Positions 47,848 to 59,092 of a DNA stretch of 64,000 bases are shown piece after piece. A model generated the notes under the pieces. The model was not told the DNA's origin. It saw only the letters and a program-made list of their open reading frames with translations, and did no database searches. Position 1 is the first letter of the stretch; each line of letters starts with the position of its first letter. Origin of the DNA: Roridomyces roridus (lineage: Eukaryota > Basidiomycota > Agaricomycetes > Agaricales > Mycenaceae); NCBI GenBank assembly GCA_029378245.1, contig JARKIF010000043.1, forward strand, positions 372,001-436,000. Direction: 5' to 3'. The position numbers and the translations under genes are program-made.

Positions 47848-48591
47848 GACGCCTGCATGAACGGGAGAAGAACAAAAAGGTCGAAAGAATTCAAGGTAGA
47901 TAGAGTGGGGAACCCACGTCCCTCTTCATTGAATATCTGCAGTTAAGTAGCGACCTAGAACAGGGAACCGTGATCGTCAGATGAAGAAGAGCGCGAAGTC
48001 CGACGCGGGAAAATTTGCAGTGGTTCGAGGCAGTGTGGCTGAATATGACCGAGGGTTTCTGGTTGTAGAGAGGGCGACTTGAAGGATCTCTTGAGGTCTT
48101 TCATCGCGGCGCAACACGGGCAGAACTGCCTGGTGCTCCATTACACGGCCTGCTAAGGATGAAAAGATGCATGATCTAAGAATGGACGATATCATTGACG
48201 CTGTAGAGGTTTCAGCATGACGGTTGGTAGTCTGAGGTGTATAGGTGTTCAAGGGATCAGGCCACCGTTACCAATAGCACAGAGGAAAGAAACAGGAATT
48301 CTGCATTGTGCGCACTGTGATGATGCAACTGAGTTCTTCACTCCCTCGGTTTTGGTGATGGCGGCCAAGTCGGAGCAGGCGTTGACGAAGATTCAAAGAA
48401 TACGAGACAAGAAGATAAATTCTTTGGCCGTGGACAGCGGTCGTGCAATGCCAAGACGAACCGAGTGAAACCAAAACAGGCAAGCACTCTCATGCTGTCA
48501 CTCCTGTAATCCACCCAATTCCCGTTTCCCGTTGCCAGCAGTCCCACCCTCCCGTCCCAGTAGAGCTCCTCCGAGTCCATCACGATTCACC
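47848..48591. other. Intergenic region between divergent genes
   Basis: About 0.74 kb separating the mucin-like gene and the acidic nuclear protein gene; presumably both promoters. No coding frame with a recognisable signal. Confidence 0.5.
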
Positions 48592-49141
48592 ATGGCCGCT
48601 TCGCAGGACGATCACGATCAGAACGCAGTGCCCGAAGAACCCACCGAGGAGCCGAGCGCGTCTCAACAAGTTACCACCGCTGGTGACGAGGGAGACGAGA
48701 GCGACGAGTATGAGGAGCCTTTCGAGGGCGAAGAGGTTTGTCCAACCCACTGTTGTGTTTCCAGAGACCTCATCTGCGCCCAGGAAGAGGAAGAAGAAGA
48801 GGAGGACGCTCAGCCGGTACACATCTATCCCTTAACCGACTCTGCAATCTCATTCATTCCTTGCAGTCCAAGTCTGGTTTGACCGCACTCCTGCTGGCGA
48901 ACGTATGTCTGCTGCTATTGCCAGGCTAGAGACGCCATAACATATTATTCGATCACAGCCCAACGCGTCTGTCGAGGAAGACGACGAGGAACAGGAAGAT
49001 GACGACGAAGACGACGAGTACCAGGAGGCTGAAGACGAGGCGCCCGCGCCCATGTCTAAGAAGCGCTCGTTCGAGGACGTCAACGAGGGTGACGAGGACG
49101 ACGCCGAGACAAACGGGGAAACCAAGAAGGTCAAGGCGTAA
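48592..49141 (+). CDS. Small acidic nuclear-type protein
   Basis: MAASQDDHDQNAVPEEPTEEPSAS, then three short introns separating EPFEGEE, EEEEEEDAQP, SKSGLTALLLAN and PNASVEEDDEEQEDDDEDDEYQEAEDEAPAP. It ends with a basic patch PMSKKRSFEDVNEGDEDDAETNGETKKVKA that could serve as nuclear localisation signal. Acidic runs around a short hydrophobic SGLTALLLAN motif recall histone-chaperone-like or nucleolar proteins, but no named family fits with confidence. The hydrophobic motif sits between two introns. Confidence 0.6.
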
Positions 49142-49311
49142 ACTGCCTCCCTCACACAACTAAACTCCAGGACTATACGGAGGACTACTTGAACGGATAT
49201 CTTTATACTTTACCTTGCTTTCACCCTCGCGCTCTGATTTATACGTTGTTTTTTGAACTAGCTCTTGTTGAAATAGAAAGAAGAAATGTAAAGTGTACAC
49301 CATGTTACAGA

Positions 49312-50115
49312 CTATGGAACCAACTCCTCCTCATCCCATCCCCCATCCTTTCTCCAAAACCGCGTCCGCCGATTGGGAACAATCCCCAACTCGACATAAT
49401 CCACATCATGCGGCTCAATGACCACCAACGCGAAATTCGCCAACGACATCTCCCAAAGCCTCTTGCCCTCCTCGTCTCCGGGCTTCGGCTCCTCAAGTCT
49501 CACCGGCCACTTCCTCGCCTCCTCCTGCCCGCCCTCAAGTCGGCTCCCAGGTACAGGCCGGCACCAGCTCGCCTTCATAAACGGGCTCATATTCCTAAAC
49601 ACCTCCAACCGCTTGGCCTCCCAATCAAATTTCGTCCCTTGCGGCGTTCGGAGACTATGCGTGAAATTCTTGTGAAGCGATTGTCCCGGTGCGGGCACGA
49701 TACTCGCAGTCCCCGAAATCCGGTACTGCTCCTGCGAACCGTCCATCCACCAGACGAGCTGGACATGCGGGTTCGCAATCATCTGCGCCGTTTTAGGGGT
49801 CCGTACATCTTGAAGAGCAAGCCGTTGTAGCACTTAGACAGACGGACAGGAGGAGAACCCTGGGACTAACCAGTCGTAGCGAGCAACAGTGGACGTGACG
49901 GGTTCCCCTCGGGCTCTACAAAGGATCGAAAGATTATAGACCGGACGTGTGGGACAGGCGTTGAAGGGTCGATAGACGCTAGTTGAGTCACTGCATGAGG
50001 ACCATGAGCCCCAACCCGAGGTGTTTGACTCGCCGAGTAGCATACCAGTCTCTTTGGGGTGCGCAGCCAGCGCTTTTTCGAGGGCGGCTTTCCAGCGAGG
50101 GGCGATCACTTGCAT
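49312..50115 (-). CDS. Pyridoxamine 5'-phosphate oxidase-like flavoprotein (Alr4036 type)
   Basis: FMN-binding split-barrel protein. MQVIAPRWKAALEKALAAHPKET is joined by an intron (GTATGC...CAACTAG) to ASIDPSTPVPHVRSIIFRSFVEPEGNPSRPLLLATTD. A second intron leads to VRTPKTAQMIANPHVQLVWWMDGSQEQYRISGTASIVP, then FDWEAKRLEVFRNMSPFMKASWCRPVPGSRL and the C-terminal ANFALVVIEPHDVDYVELGIVPNRRTRFWR. The RS..FRSF, TD.R..K and VW.....QYR.SG pattern is that of Alr4036-like PNPOx proteins, usually of unknown substrate. The frame is open upstream to about 50275, but the start at 50115 fits the family. Confidence 0.85.
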
Positions 50116-50422
50116 GGCTGCTGCTGCCTGAGATTTAGTCGACCAAGAGATGCCAGAAAGTCTCAGAAGCACCAGATGTAGGGGTTGGAGCCAAGTCCAA
50201 ATCGGGAAGGAGACGTCGAGAACGAAAAAGTCGCCAGATGATGATTCGGCTCCTGCTGTTCGGCTCCTGCTCGTCATCTTTACTGCCTGCAGTGCCACTG
50301 CCACATTCGTCACAGAACGATAGACTGCATAATGTATGTACAATGGACTGTCCGCAAGTAATATTATCGGTATACCCTACCCTCCAAAAATCAAAGCAAA
50401 ATCACAACACTCCATCGCACCG

Positions 50423-52438
50423 CTAGTTGAGGCCCTGAAAGCATCACCGTCAGACCCTATAACGAATAGAGGATCAAGGCAAGACACACCTTAAGCAAAT
50501 GCCTCGTCCGTATGTAGTGGTACACCCTCTTGATATCCGGGATGATGAACAGGGGAGAGATGACGGCGACCAGAGGGAGGGAGATGATCCAGAACAGGAC
50601 ATCGGTCCACGCGGTGGTCCAGGGCTGGTCTTCAAAGTTCATTCCCTGAGGTTTTAAGGTCAGTCAAGCAGAAACAGGCCGATGAAGAAGCGACTCACGA
50701 AGTACCCCGAGACGAAAGTGAGAGGCAAGCAGATAATAGTGATCATAGTCAGCAAACGCCTAAATCCGAGTGAGTATGTGCTTTGCGGTACAAGAGGTGA
50801 CACTGACATGGTGTCGTTCATCGAGTACGAGGCCATCTAGGAGGGGACCATCAACACTCGAGCCAGAAACACGAGAAGCACGCACATTGAAACTGTAATC
50901 CGTAAGACTCTCCCCGATACCCGCAATCATATCCAGCGTGCTGAGAATGTACTCCGCATGGTCAGTCACGTCCGCCTTGACACCGTCGTCAGCACCGCAG
51001 TTTGAAGAAAGCAGAGTAAGCGTACTAGATAAATCTTGCTTTTATGGCTCATGAAACCCATGATAGGCTTCCCCTTGGTCAGCGGATCCGACTCGTCCAC
51101 GAGCGCAGGCACAACGGTCGACGTCATACCGCCGCAGCCCGTAGACGAGAGGTCTTGATCGGGTCCAACGTGCGTTTGTGCAATACCAAGTCACCCTGAG
51201 ATGATATGCACTGCGCGCGGGTCAGTCAGTCAGCTTGTATAGGAGGGAAGCCGCAACGTACGCTTGCGCACGGTAGTAGGTTTCGGCTTGACGAGGATTT
51301 GAGCCTCGATGTGGGAGATTTGGTCGTGGTAGCCATCAATCATCTCTACCGCCTTGTCGACGACTGCGAATACGGGGGGTAAGCTTCAAACGACGCTGCC
51401 CTGAACAGAGAAACCCACCGAGACTGCAGCAAGCTCTGGACGAGCATGCTGGGATCAGACGAGGAACGCAGGATCGTGTCAGCGCGCCGCAAACGTAGAG
51501 CGATTGGTAGCGTCATCTGGGGCGAGGTGCTTTGCGTGATGGTGATAACGAGGCCGCTGCGGAAGAGGAAGATGAACATGGGCGAGACGTTCACCCGGAG
51601 GGTTCCCTGCTTCAGCGCATCGAGTTTGGCCTCTTCGATTCTGCGTTGTCGGATGGTCTGCAGCGATGGTTAGTGGGGAGGTCCGTTGAGATCAAGATGA
51701 CTCACGTTGTCGGTATCCTCCTTCCCGGGCTCATCCGTGAATGTTGGAGGTACGGTGTTTGGAGAAGACTCGTCCACGACTTCGTGACAAAGGATTCGGA
51801 GGAAGAGATGTTGGGTAAAGTAATCCGCTTTGGAAAGATTGTCCTCGCGCAGGCTCAGGACATCTTCTAGAGCAAGGGGATGTAGGTCTAGAACTTGTTA
51901 AAGAGGGGAATCATTCAACGAAAGCGTACATACCATGCCGCAGGGAAACAGCTTTGATAACATCCCAGGATATCCCAGCAATATTTATCCACCGAACCTT
52001 GACCCAATGCTGTCGCTTGGTCTTGGGGTTCGCACACCAGTCGACAAACTCGGCATTCCGCATATTGGTGAAATTGCAATTGGTCGCAGAATAGTCCACG
52101 ACTTCAATGAAGCAGTCTTGGTGGACATTGCGGTACTGGACCTCCATCGAAGCGCGCCGAGGGTCGATGCCGGGCTCTGCGCCTGCCCCAAAGGAAGAGA
52201 GGATAGTCGTGCTCCGTTTCATGGCCATGACCTTGCTCACGGTGGAGCGAAACTTGTCTATTGGCCGCGTAGAGGCTGGGTTCGTGCCATGGCGAAGGTG
52301 TAAGGAGCGTTTGGAGCGCGATTTGGATTTGACCGAGGGTGTAGCGTTTATGCCAGACCCGTTGCCATAGACAGGAGACGCGGGCGCTTGTCCATCTTGA
52401 GGGACCTCCAGATCGTCGCTTTCACCGCTGTCGGACAT
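50423..52438 (-). pseudogene. CorA-like Mg2+ transporter, copy A (frameshifted)
   Basis: Full-length CorA layout. The N-terminus is MSDSGESDDLEVPQDGQ; the cytosolic domain has LHPLALEDVLSLREDNLSKADYFTQHLFLRILCHEV and the long helix TIRQRRIEEAKLDALKQGTLRVNVSPMFIF. TM1 ends LLTMITIICLPLTFVSGYF, the GMN pore motif is GMNFEDQPW and TM2 is VLFWIISLPLVAVISPLFIIPD. Compared with copy B at 60510-62360, the exon near 51100-51200 has three single-base insertions (at about 51107, 51151/51152 and 51197). The first one met in the reading direction creates an immediate stop. About seven introns; stop at 50423-50425. Either a recent pseudogene or uncorrected sequencing error. Everything else looks coding. 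Confidence 0.75.
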
Positions 52439-54164
52439 TGCAGTAAACGAGTGGAAGAGGGGAAGGTGGGAGAAGAGGTGGAAAGGTGGAATGGACAGCA
52501 GCCATCAACGGCATTGGGCGCTGATGGGCGCGGCTCGTTGCACTTTGCCAACAACGGGTGAAGAACCCTTGCTGAATCTTGACTCTGGCGCGTCTGAAAC
52601 TAGCTTTCCTGGAATATACGGGCTGTAAGAACTGAAGAATGGCTGGTTCTGAACGCTTCTCTCTGGGTGGAACGCGTTCCTACGATAATAACACGAGGAT
52701 TGCACGAAGATACGGGCAAGCTTGCCTTCAGACTGGTTTTGAACGCGCGGAACGCCTTCCTTCAGCTATCAAACCCTCGACGTCCGTCCGCCCTCGTATA
52801 TTAAAACTGGCGACGTCGGGACAGACTGCGTTTCGCGAATGGGTGCTTGTCAAGGCTTACCAGGCCGGGTCTTCCACATTCTCCATCCCAACGGCTAAGG
52901 CTAAAGCAAGTCATGGCCGGAGTTGAGGGCTCTGTGCTAGTCTGAAACTTTTTAAGACACCTGGATTCACTCCCTTTCGTTACTCAAAAAAGACTATTGC
53001 AAGTTCTCCATGGGCTATATTATACATTGCATATCTCCACCGTATGTGCTCCGCCTGCAAGAAGGGTCGGTCAGCATTACCCCAAGTAGCGCGACGCTCG
53101 GAAAGACTGTAGATCATTCGTGGTAAGTTGCAGTCGTCTATGTAACGCTACTGTTGATTGCTGGCAACCTCCCAAGCGACGACGAAGACTAGTATCAACC
53201 CAACGTCGAGATGCAACCAGGCAATCCGAGCTAACCTGATGGCAGCCCGACGTCGGACCAGCCCGTTCTGTCTAGTCGGCCTTGGGTCAAGGTGGAAATC
53301 TCAAACCCACGGTCATACCAAAACTTTAATGTACCCAACCGAGGCTGAGGCGGTTCCGGGTCGGGCTTGCTTGGCCGTCGCTCGCTCGCAATTGACACCG
53401 AATACTACATACATCTTTCCGACTCCTCATCGCTCTGGTCTCGAGCACTCCATGGGTATAATTGTACCATTTCGACAGCAGCGCAGGGAACGAAGAACTA
53501 GAATAAAAAAATACCCGAGACACGCAGACCGACTCCATACCAGTCCATACCTCCCAAATCGTCGCACGCACTCAGGACTCCAAGGCGAATCTACCCCAGG
53601 TCGTCAATGACAGACAATCAACTATACTTAGACCTGGCATAGTGAGAAAGATCGACAGATCTTGGGTGTGTGCACCATATGATGCTTGGACAGGCTTAGA
53701 CTCACCACTAATAGGCTTGCTTGTCAAACCTGTAAGTACATCCACCCGGCACCGGCGGGTTCTACCGCATAACTCCGCCACTCCTCTGGACGACTCCGGT
53801 CAGTGTCAAACCAAGTATGAACTCGTAGGATAACCTCTTTTTAGAAGCGAGGCGCCCGGACTCTTTGTTGCGAACTTGCTTCCGAGATTTGCATTGCCCC
53901 GAAGATCCCCAATTTGACCAAAAATGGGTTCTATTTCATGCAGTCTAGGATGCATGTTGTCTCCTCTAGTTATATGCATAGAGTTTACAATGGTGTGAGT
54001 GTTAAGCGTAGCGACGACGTATACTCGGTCCCTCCCAATCATGGATGGATGGGCAGATACATGTGCAAGGTACAAAGAATATGAATGATTGCAGGGGGTA
54101 GTGGCAAGTGAAAGCGTGATGGATGTGAACACAAAATAGAGCCGATGCGAGATACTTATTATTA
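52439..54164. other. 1.7 kb without recognised gene
   Basis: Between the CorA start and the G-alpha stop. Frames such as 53158-53610 (+) have low-complexity basic composition and no domain signal. No repeats or RNA genes were recognised. Confidence 0.5.
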
Positions 54165-56118
54165 TTATAATATTAGATGCGATTCCTGCAGGTGAAATCG
54201 CATGAGCATGTCCTTGATTCCTGCAAGGACGTATTTAGTCGATTTGGGGTCCTGGAAAAACAATCCACGTCAGTAACCGTGACTTGGCAAATCGACAGAG
54301 GTACGGACAATGGCATTCGTGAGATGACAGTAGAATATCCGAGACGTGGGCGAGTTTTGCTTTAGTATCGCGTCTGGAGTAAAAGGTCAGCCAGCGTTGA
54401 CGACGACGAATGAGACATCTCGCACTGAATTGCTTTCGTAAATCTGGGAGAAGAAAATTAGCTCCAGCCAATAGGAGGAGTGGGAGATCGGCCTACATCG
54501 AGAAGCACTGTCAAAGTCATTAGGCCTCCGACCATACGAATCAACAAAGTCGGAGAGTCGAATGCCCGACGCAAGCTTGGCATGCATGATGTCCACCTTG
54601 TTCAGGAAGAGGATCATGTTGGTCTGCTGTAACAGCTTGTTGGAGACCACGGACGTCCATAACTTGAACGAATCCGCCTGAGCGGAGATTAAGCCAAGAC
54701 CATCAGCAGACCAGGGTCACTCACAAGTCGATTGACAGTTGGGTCTTCCACCAACGTCTGGTCAAAGGCCGATATAGGTGCCAGGAATATGATGGCGTCC
54801 ATATCGTCAAAGTAAGACACCCAGGCAGCACGCTAAAAGCTCCGTGAGCTAAAGAAGGACGGACAAAGAGGAATACGTACTAATGAGCGTGTGCCTCCAA
54901 CGTCGAAGATGCGGAAATCTCGGCTCATACCACCAGTGGGATCTGAGAGCCGCATTCGGTGCTCCGACACCCCGAGCGTTTTTAGTCGCGCTCGTAGGAT
55001 GTGGTCGTCGGTGGGGATGTATCGTCGTGACGTAACCTCGTCTATCGAGTCCAGAAAGCTAGGCCTATTAACGAGAATGCCGTGGATATGAAAAAAGGGT
55101 ACTCACAAGCCGCCCTGCTCCTGCAATCGTATAGACTGCTTCTCTAATATTGCCTGGACCGTCGGATGCTCCCATAACCGCTTCATGTCCTCCCGGCGGT
55201 CATGAAGCACAACCCCCGGATCTTTGGGGTTATCCCAATCTACCAGGTGGTCGGAATCGAAACTATCCCTGGCCGGGTCTGAGAACGCTCTCTTCCACGC
55301 CACGGTCGAATTGACTGCGAGCTCCCGCCGCCGTAAAGAGACGGGCCGCTCCGTCGGCTCCACTTCCGTGGACCCGGGCAGTGACAGCCGTTGCATGAGA
55401 TCCTTCTCGATGTCGATGAGACCGAGGAGGCGCGTTCGTATACTGGTCAGTTCCGCGTCGATGCGAAAAGACTCGTGCGAGGACATGCTAGACCGCGCAC
55501 TCGGTGGTCGTTCAGAGCCATTTTGTTGTGACCGAAAGAGCGCTTCCAGGATGATATGAATCGATCGAACGAGGTTCAGCTGGATTATCGCCCGCCATGA
55601 GGCTCGCTCGGCTCGAAACGTCTACATCATAATATGATAAATTCAATTCTGCGCGCATGGAAGAAAGTTTTCCGACTCACTTTTGGCTCGTACAGGAGCT
55701 GGAAATCTGGGGGGCGATGGTCAGCATCCGCCGAAATGCTGGGGCTCGGGGCGCCTTACTTTTCAGTGTAGTAGATTTGCCTAGAGTTTAGCATTTTAGC
55801 GTCCGGATGGTACGGAATGGGGCAAAGGTGCAGACCTGATTCGCTCTGGCCTATAGTCGCGGGGGTCAGACGTGGCATCGAGGGGGGGCAGAAAGCCGAG
55901 CACGCACCCAACAGCAGAATTTTGACAGGTTTCGGCCGTTTCTTCTCGTGCAGCTGCTCCCGGGACAGCTCAGCGTCGATGGCGTCCGAGACTTGCTTCG
56001 CGGCCCTCTCCTTGTGTAAACGTCGTTCCTGCTCTTGCGGGGACTCGTTCTGGGGCGGTGCGATGGCGTTCGCGATGGGATCGTCCTCCATGAACCGTCG
56101 AGGTACTTTGGTGGGCAT
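54165..56118 (-). CDS. Heterotrimeric G-protein alpha-like subunit
   Basis: N-terminus MPTKVPRRFMEDDPIANAI with a helix rich in charged residues and no MGxxxS myristoylation signal. The P-loop GQSESGKSTTLK is split over two micro-exons of 15 and 21 nt (near 55840 and 55770). The helical domain is longer than usual. Switch I region is RRYIPTDDHILRARLKTLGVSEHRM. Switch II reads DVGGTRSL / RAAWVSYFDDMDAIIFLAPISAFDQ: the catalytic Gln of DVGGQR is Thr. The base-specificity motif is FLNKVDI, the TCAT-like motif TNAI. The C-terminus is DPKSTKYVLAGIKDMLMRFHLQESHLIL, without a Cys for acylation or pertussis-type modification. Such divergent G-alpha-like proteins are known to be expanded in Agaricomycetes. 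Signalling role inferred; GTPase activity is probably low. Confidence 0.88.
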
Positions 56119-56468
56119 TCAGAGCCTCCGAGTAGTCTTGAAGCAGGTAGAAAGTAGGACGCGAAAGCGAACTGGCGATCCGGTGGTTGGTGGAGGAGGC
56201 CAAGCGCGAAACAAGCGCGGTCTGTCATTTGCTTGACAGTGACAGATACAAATTGGACCTTCATCAAGGTTGTGATGAGTCTTCATGCTTCTTTACCCTA
56301 TCCGTCCTTCCTAACCAACCAGACTCTGCAGTCATAGGCATGCTTCAGTCGGCGTTAGATAAACCGGTGAGCATCTGTCATTCAGCCTCGGAGCCACGGG
56401 CGACTCCAGTTGACTCAGTACGACTCGGTAGCCAGTTTAAAGGATTTTCTCCTTGATATTTTCGCTTC

Positions 56469-59042
56469 ATGTCTCTGGAAAATACTGGCAGCGCTTTGGC
56501 ACTTGTTGGAGCTGTCGTCGACGACATCGCAGTCCGTTTCTGCTCTGATAGGAATTTCCGCCGCGGCCCACACCGCATAATCTTGTTGGACGAGGAAGAG
56601 CTCACAAGCATCTCCACCGAACAACTCGAGAAATCTGCCAACCTCGATGTTGTGAACGTCATCTCCTTGGGAGTGGGAGGAACCACGGACGTCTTTTTCG
56701 TTGTCATCGTCTGGGCTGCCGGTCAACTCTTCAGAAAGCAGGCAGGCCTTCCGCCGAAACAATTCCATATTCTCCTGTCTGAGCAGGACGACCCCGACTT
56801 GGACAAGGGAGTGGCATCACTCTTGCCTGGCCAGTTCCCCGCTGCCCCGTCAGTGGATCTGCTCGACCATCTGGCCTTCACACTCCACCTTTCGGGATCT
56901 TTCCAGGAGGCGCAGCGCTATTCCGCCAGACTTATTTCCGCATATCCAGAGTCCCATCGCGGTTTCCTACGCCTCGCAGATGCCTCCGTCTCATCGCACG
57001 AGTACAAACTCGGCATGCTGGCATATGGCCGTGCTTTTGAGCGTAACACGGACGAGCGCGTCAAGCAGTACTGCCTCAAGAAGCTCTGCGAATGCGCCAA
57101 GCACACCGAATGGGGTTCCGTAATGCACAAAGCCGAGCTCACTCAGCTTCGCCCGGGAATCGCAGACATCATGCTCGTGCCGTGGTCTTCTGACCTGCGC
57201 AATGCGGTCAGAGACTTGGAATTCGTTCCCACATATCAGCCCGAGCCGCGCCTTCCATTGTCCATCCCCACAGGCCACCAGCTTCCCCGGTGGTTTAGAT
57301 GGCTCGTTCCGTACCACCTTGCCATCATGTCGACGCCGAAGCACGAGGAGGACATTGATGCGCTCTGCTCGCCGCATCTGGGCATTCGGCACGTCCTCAC
57401 CCTCACCGAGGAAGAGCCTCTGCCGAAGAAATGGTTCCATGGCAAGCCCATCACAAACACATTCCTGCCCGTCCCCAACTACTGCCCGCCCTCGATCGAG
57501 CAGATGGACATAATCATGCGGTTATTTGACGACACCGCTAACCTCCCGCTGCTCGTTCATTGCGGGGGCGGCAAGGGCCGCGCAGGCACCGTTGCAGCGT
57601 GCTACCTCGCCGCCTACGGTTTTCGTATCCCCAATTCCGACCAAGATCATCCAGAGATGGCCGCACCGGACGCCATCGCCAGTCTACGCCTCATTCGGCC
57701 GGATAGCCTGGAAACCTCTCGCCAGGAAGCCTTTGTATCGACTTGGTGCAGTACGATCTGGAAACGGCAGTCTATATACCCCGACCTGCCCTCCGAGCCG
57801 CTACCGTGTGCACCTGAGATCACGGGCAAGCTGGACAAGACCAACGACCTCTTCGTTCTAGTGGGTCTCCCTGGGTCCGGCAAGTCTTGGTTCTCGCAGG
57901 CGCTGCGCGTACGTGACCCGAGGGGTTGGAAGCGCATTTCGCAGGACGATGCTGGGAGCAGGGCGGCGTGCGAAAATGAGATTGGGCACGCTAGTGGTCG
58001 TGTGTTGTTGGATAGGTGCAACACTGCTGCTACTGACCGCAAAATCTGGCTCGCCTTGGCGTCCAATTGGGCCGTTTCGCCAGTTTGTATCTGGTTTGAT
58101 GTGCGTCTCTCAATTTCTCTCTCGTCGGGCTATTGATAATTTCTCTAGTACGACAAGGAACTTTGCGAATCGCGGGCTCAAATGCGTGCGGGGCATCCGA
58201 CGTTGCCGCCCGGTAATCGTGTCCGCAGCGCCGTCGAGCAAATGCACAAAGCACTCGTCCCGCCTAAACTGAATGAAGGTTTCAAAGCCATCGTGCACAT
58301 TAAATCGTTTGCCGCTGCCGAGGAACTGGTCCAACGCCTTTCGCCCCCGATCGACATTTACAAATTCCCTCGTACTCCACACCTCATTAATCTGGGAGCA
58401 GCGACCTCGGACGACGTCGTATCGTCCGAGGTCCCGTCGGCTGCTCCAGGCGACCACGTCGTCATCACCGAAAAGGTCGACGGTGCGAATATGGGATTTT
58501 GGCTCTCTCCCACACGCGAACTCCGTATACAAAATCGCTCGCATTACATTACCCCGGCCTCGCACGCGCAATTCAAAAAACTGGGCTTGTGGGTGGACAC
58601 GCACCGGGATGCGCTGATGCGTATTTTGGGGAGAGACAAGCATTTTGCGAGTCGCTATATCTTGTACGGTGAATGGCTTGCTGTGACGCATTCGATTCCG
58701 TACTCGAAGCTGCCAGATCGGTTCATGGCGTTTGATTTGTTCGACCGCAGTTTGGAGAGTTGGGCGGATCGCAAGACGCTTGGTGCGTTGCTTGAAGGGA
58801 CGGGCATTGAGATGGTGCCGGTGTTGCATGAGGGTGTTATGCCGTCCGAGGGTGAGTTGCGGGGGATGGTGCAGCTGCCGTCAAAGTTTTGGGACGGGCG
58901 TATCGAGGGAATCTACGTCAAGGTTGAGCGGGGTGGGCAGGTTGTCTCGCGCGGGAAGGTCGTGCGACCGGATTTTATAGCGGGCAACGAGCATTGGACC
59001 AAGGGTAATTTGAGGCTGAATGAATTCGTGCGACCTGATTAG
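56469..59042 (+). CDS. Fusion protein: DSP-type phosphatase, polynucleotide kinase, RNA ligase
   Basis: Two exons (56469-58100, 58149-59042) encode 841 residues. Residues 1-280 are uncharacterised, with a TPR-like helical part (FTLHLSGSFQEAQRYSARLISAYPESHRGFLRLADAS). Residues 300-420 form a dual-specificity-phosphatase-like domain with the CX5R loop HCGGGKGRAGT (Cys365, Arg371). Residues 460-590 are a polynucleotide-kinase-like P-loop domain: GLPGSGKSWFSQAL (466-479), RISQDDAGSR, CIWFDYDKELCESRAQMRAGHPTLPP. Residues 610-841 are a nucleotidyltransferase of the RNA_ligase fold: EKVDGAN (Lys653 as the AMP acceptor), RIQNRSHY, FMAFDLFDR, EGIYVKVE and VVRPDF match motifs I, Ia/II, III, IV and V. 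Together this would heal and seal RNA ends. The order differs from fungal Trl1 (ligase-kinase-CPDase). Start shares a 350-bp divergent region with the G-alpha gene; stop lies 50 bp before adenosine kinase. Confidence 0.88.
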
Positions 59043-59092
59043 AGTAGAAATTTTATCGCTCCATCAATCTTTCTCTTCATCTCACCACCACC

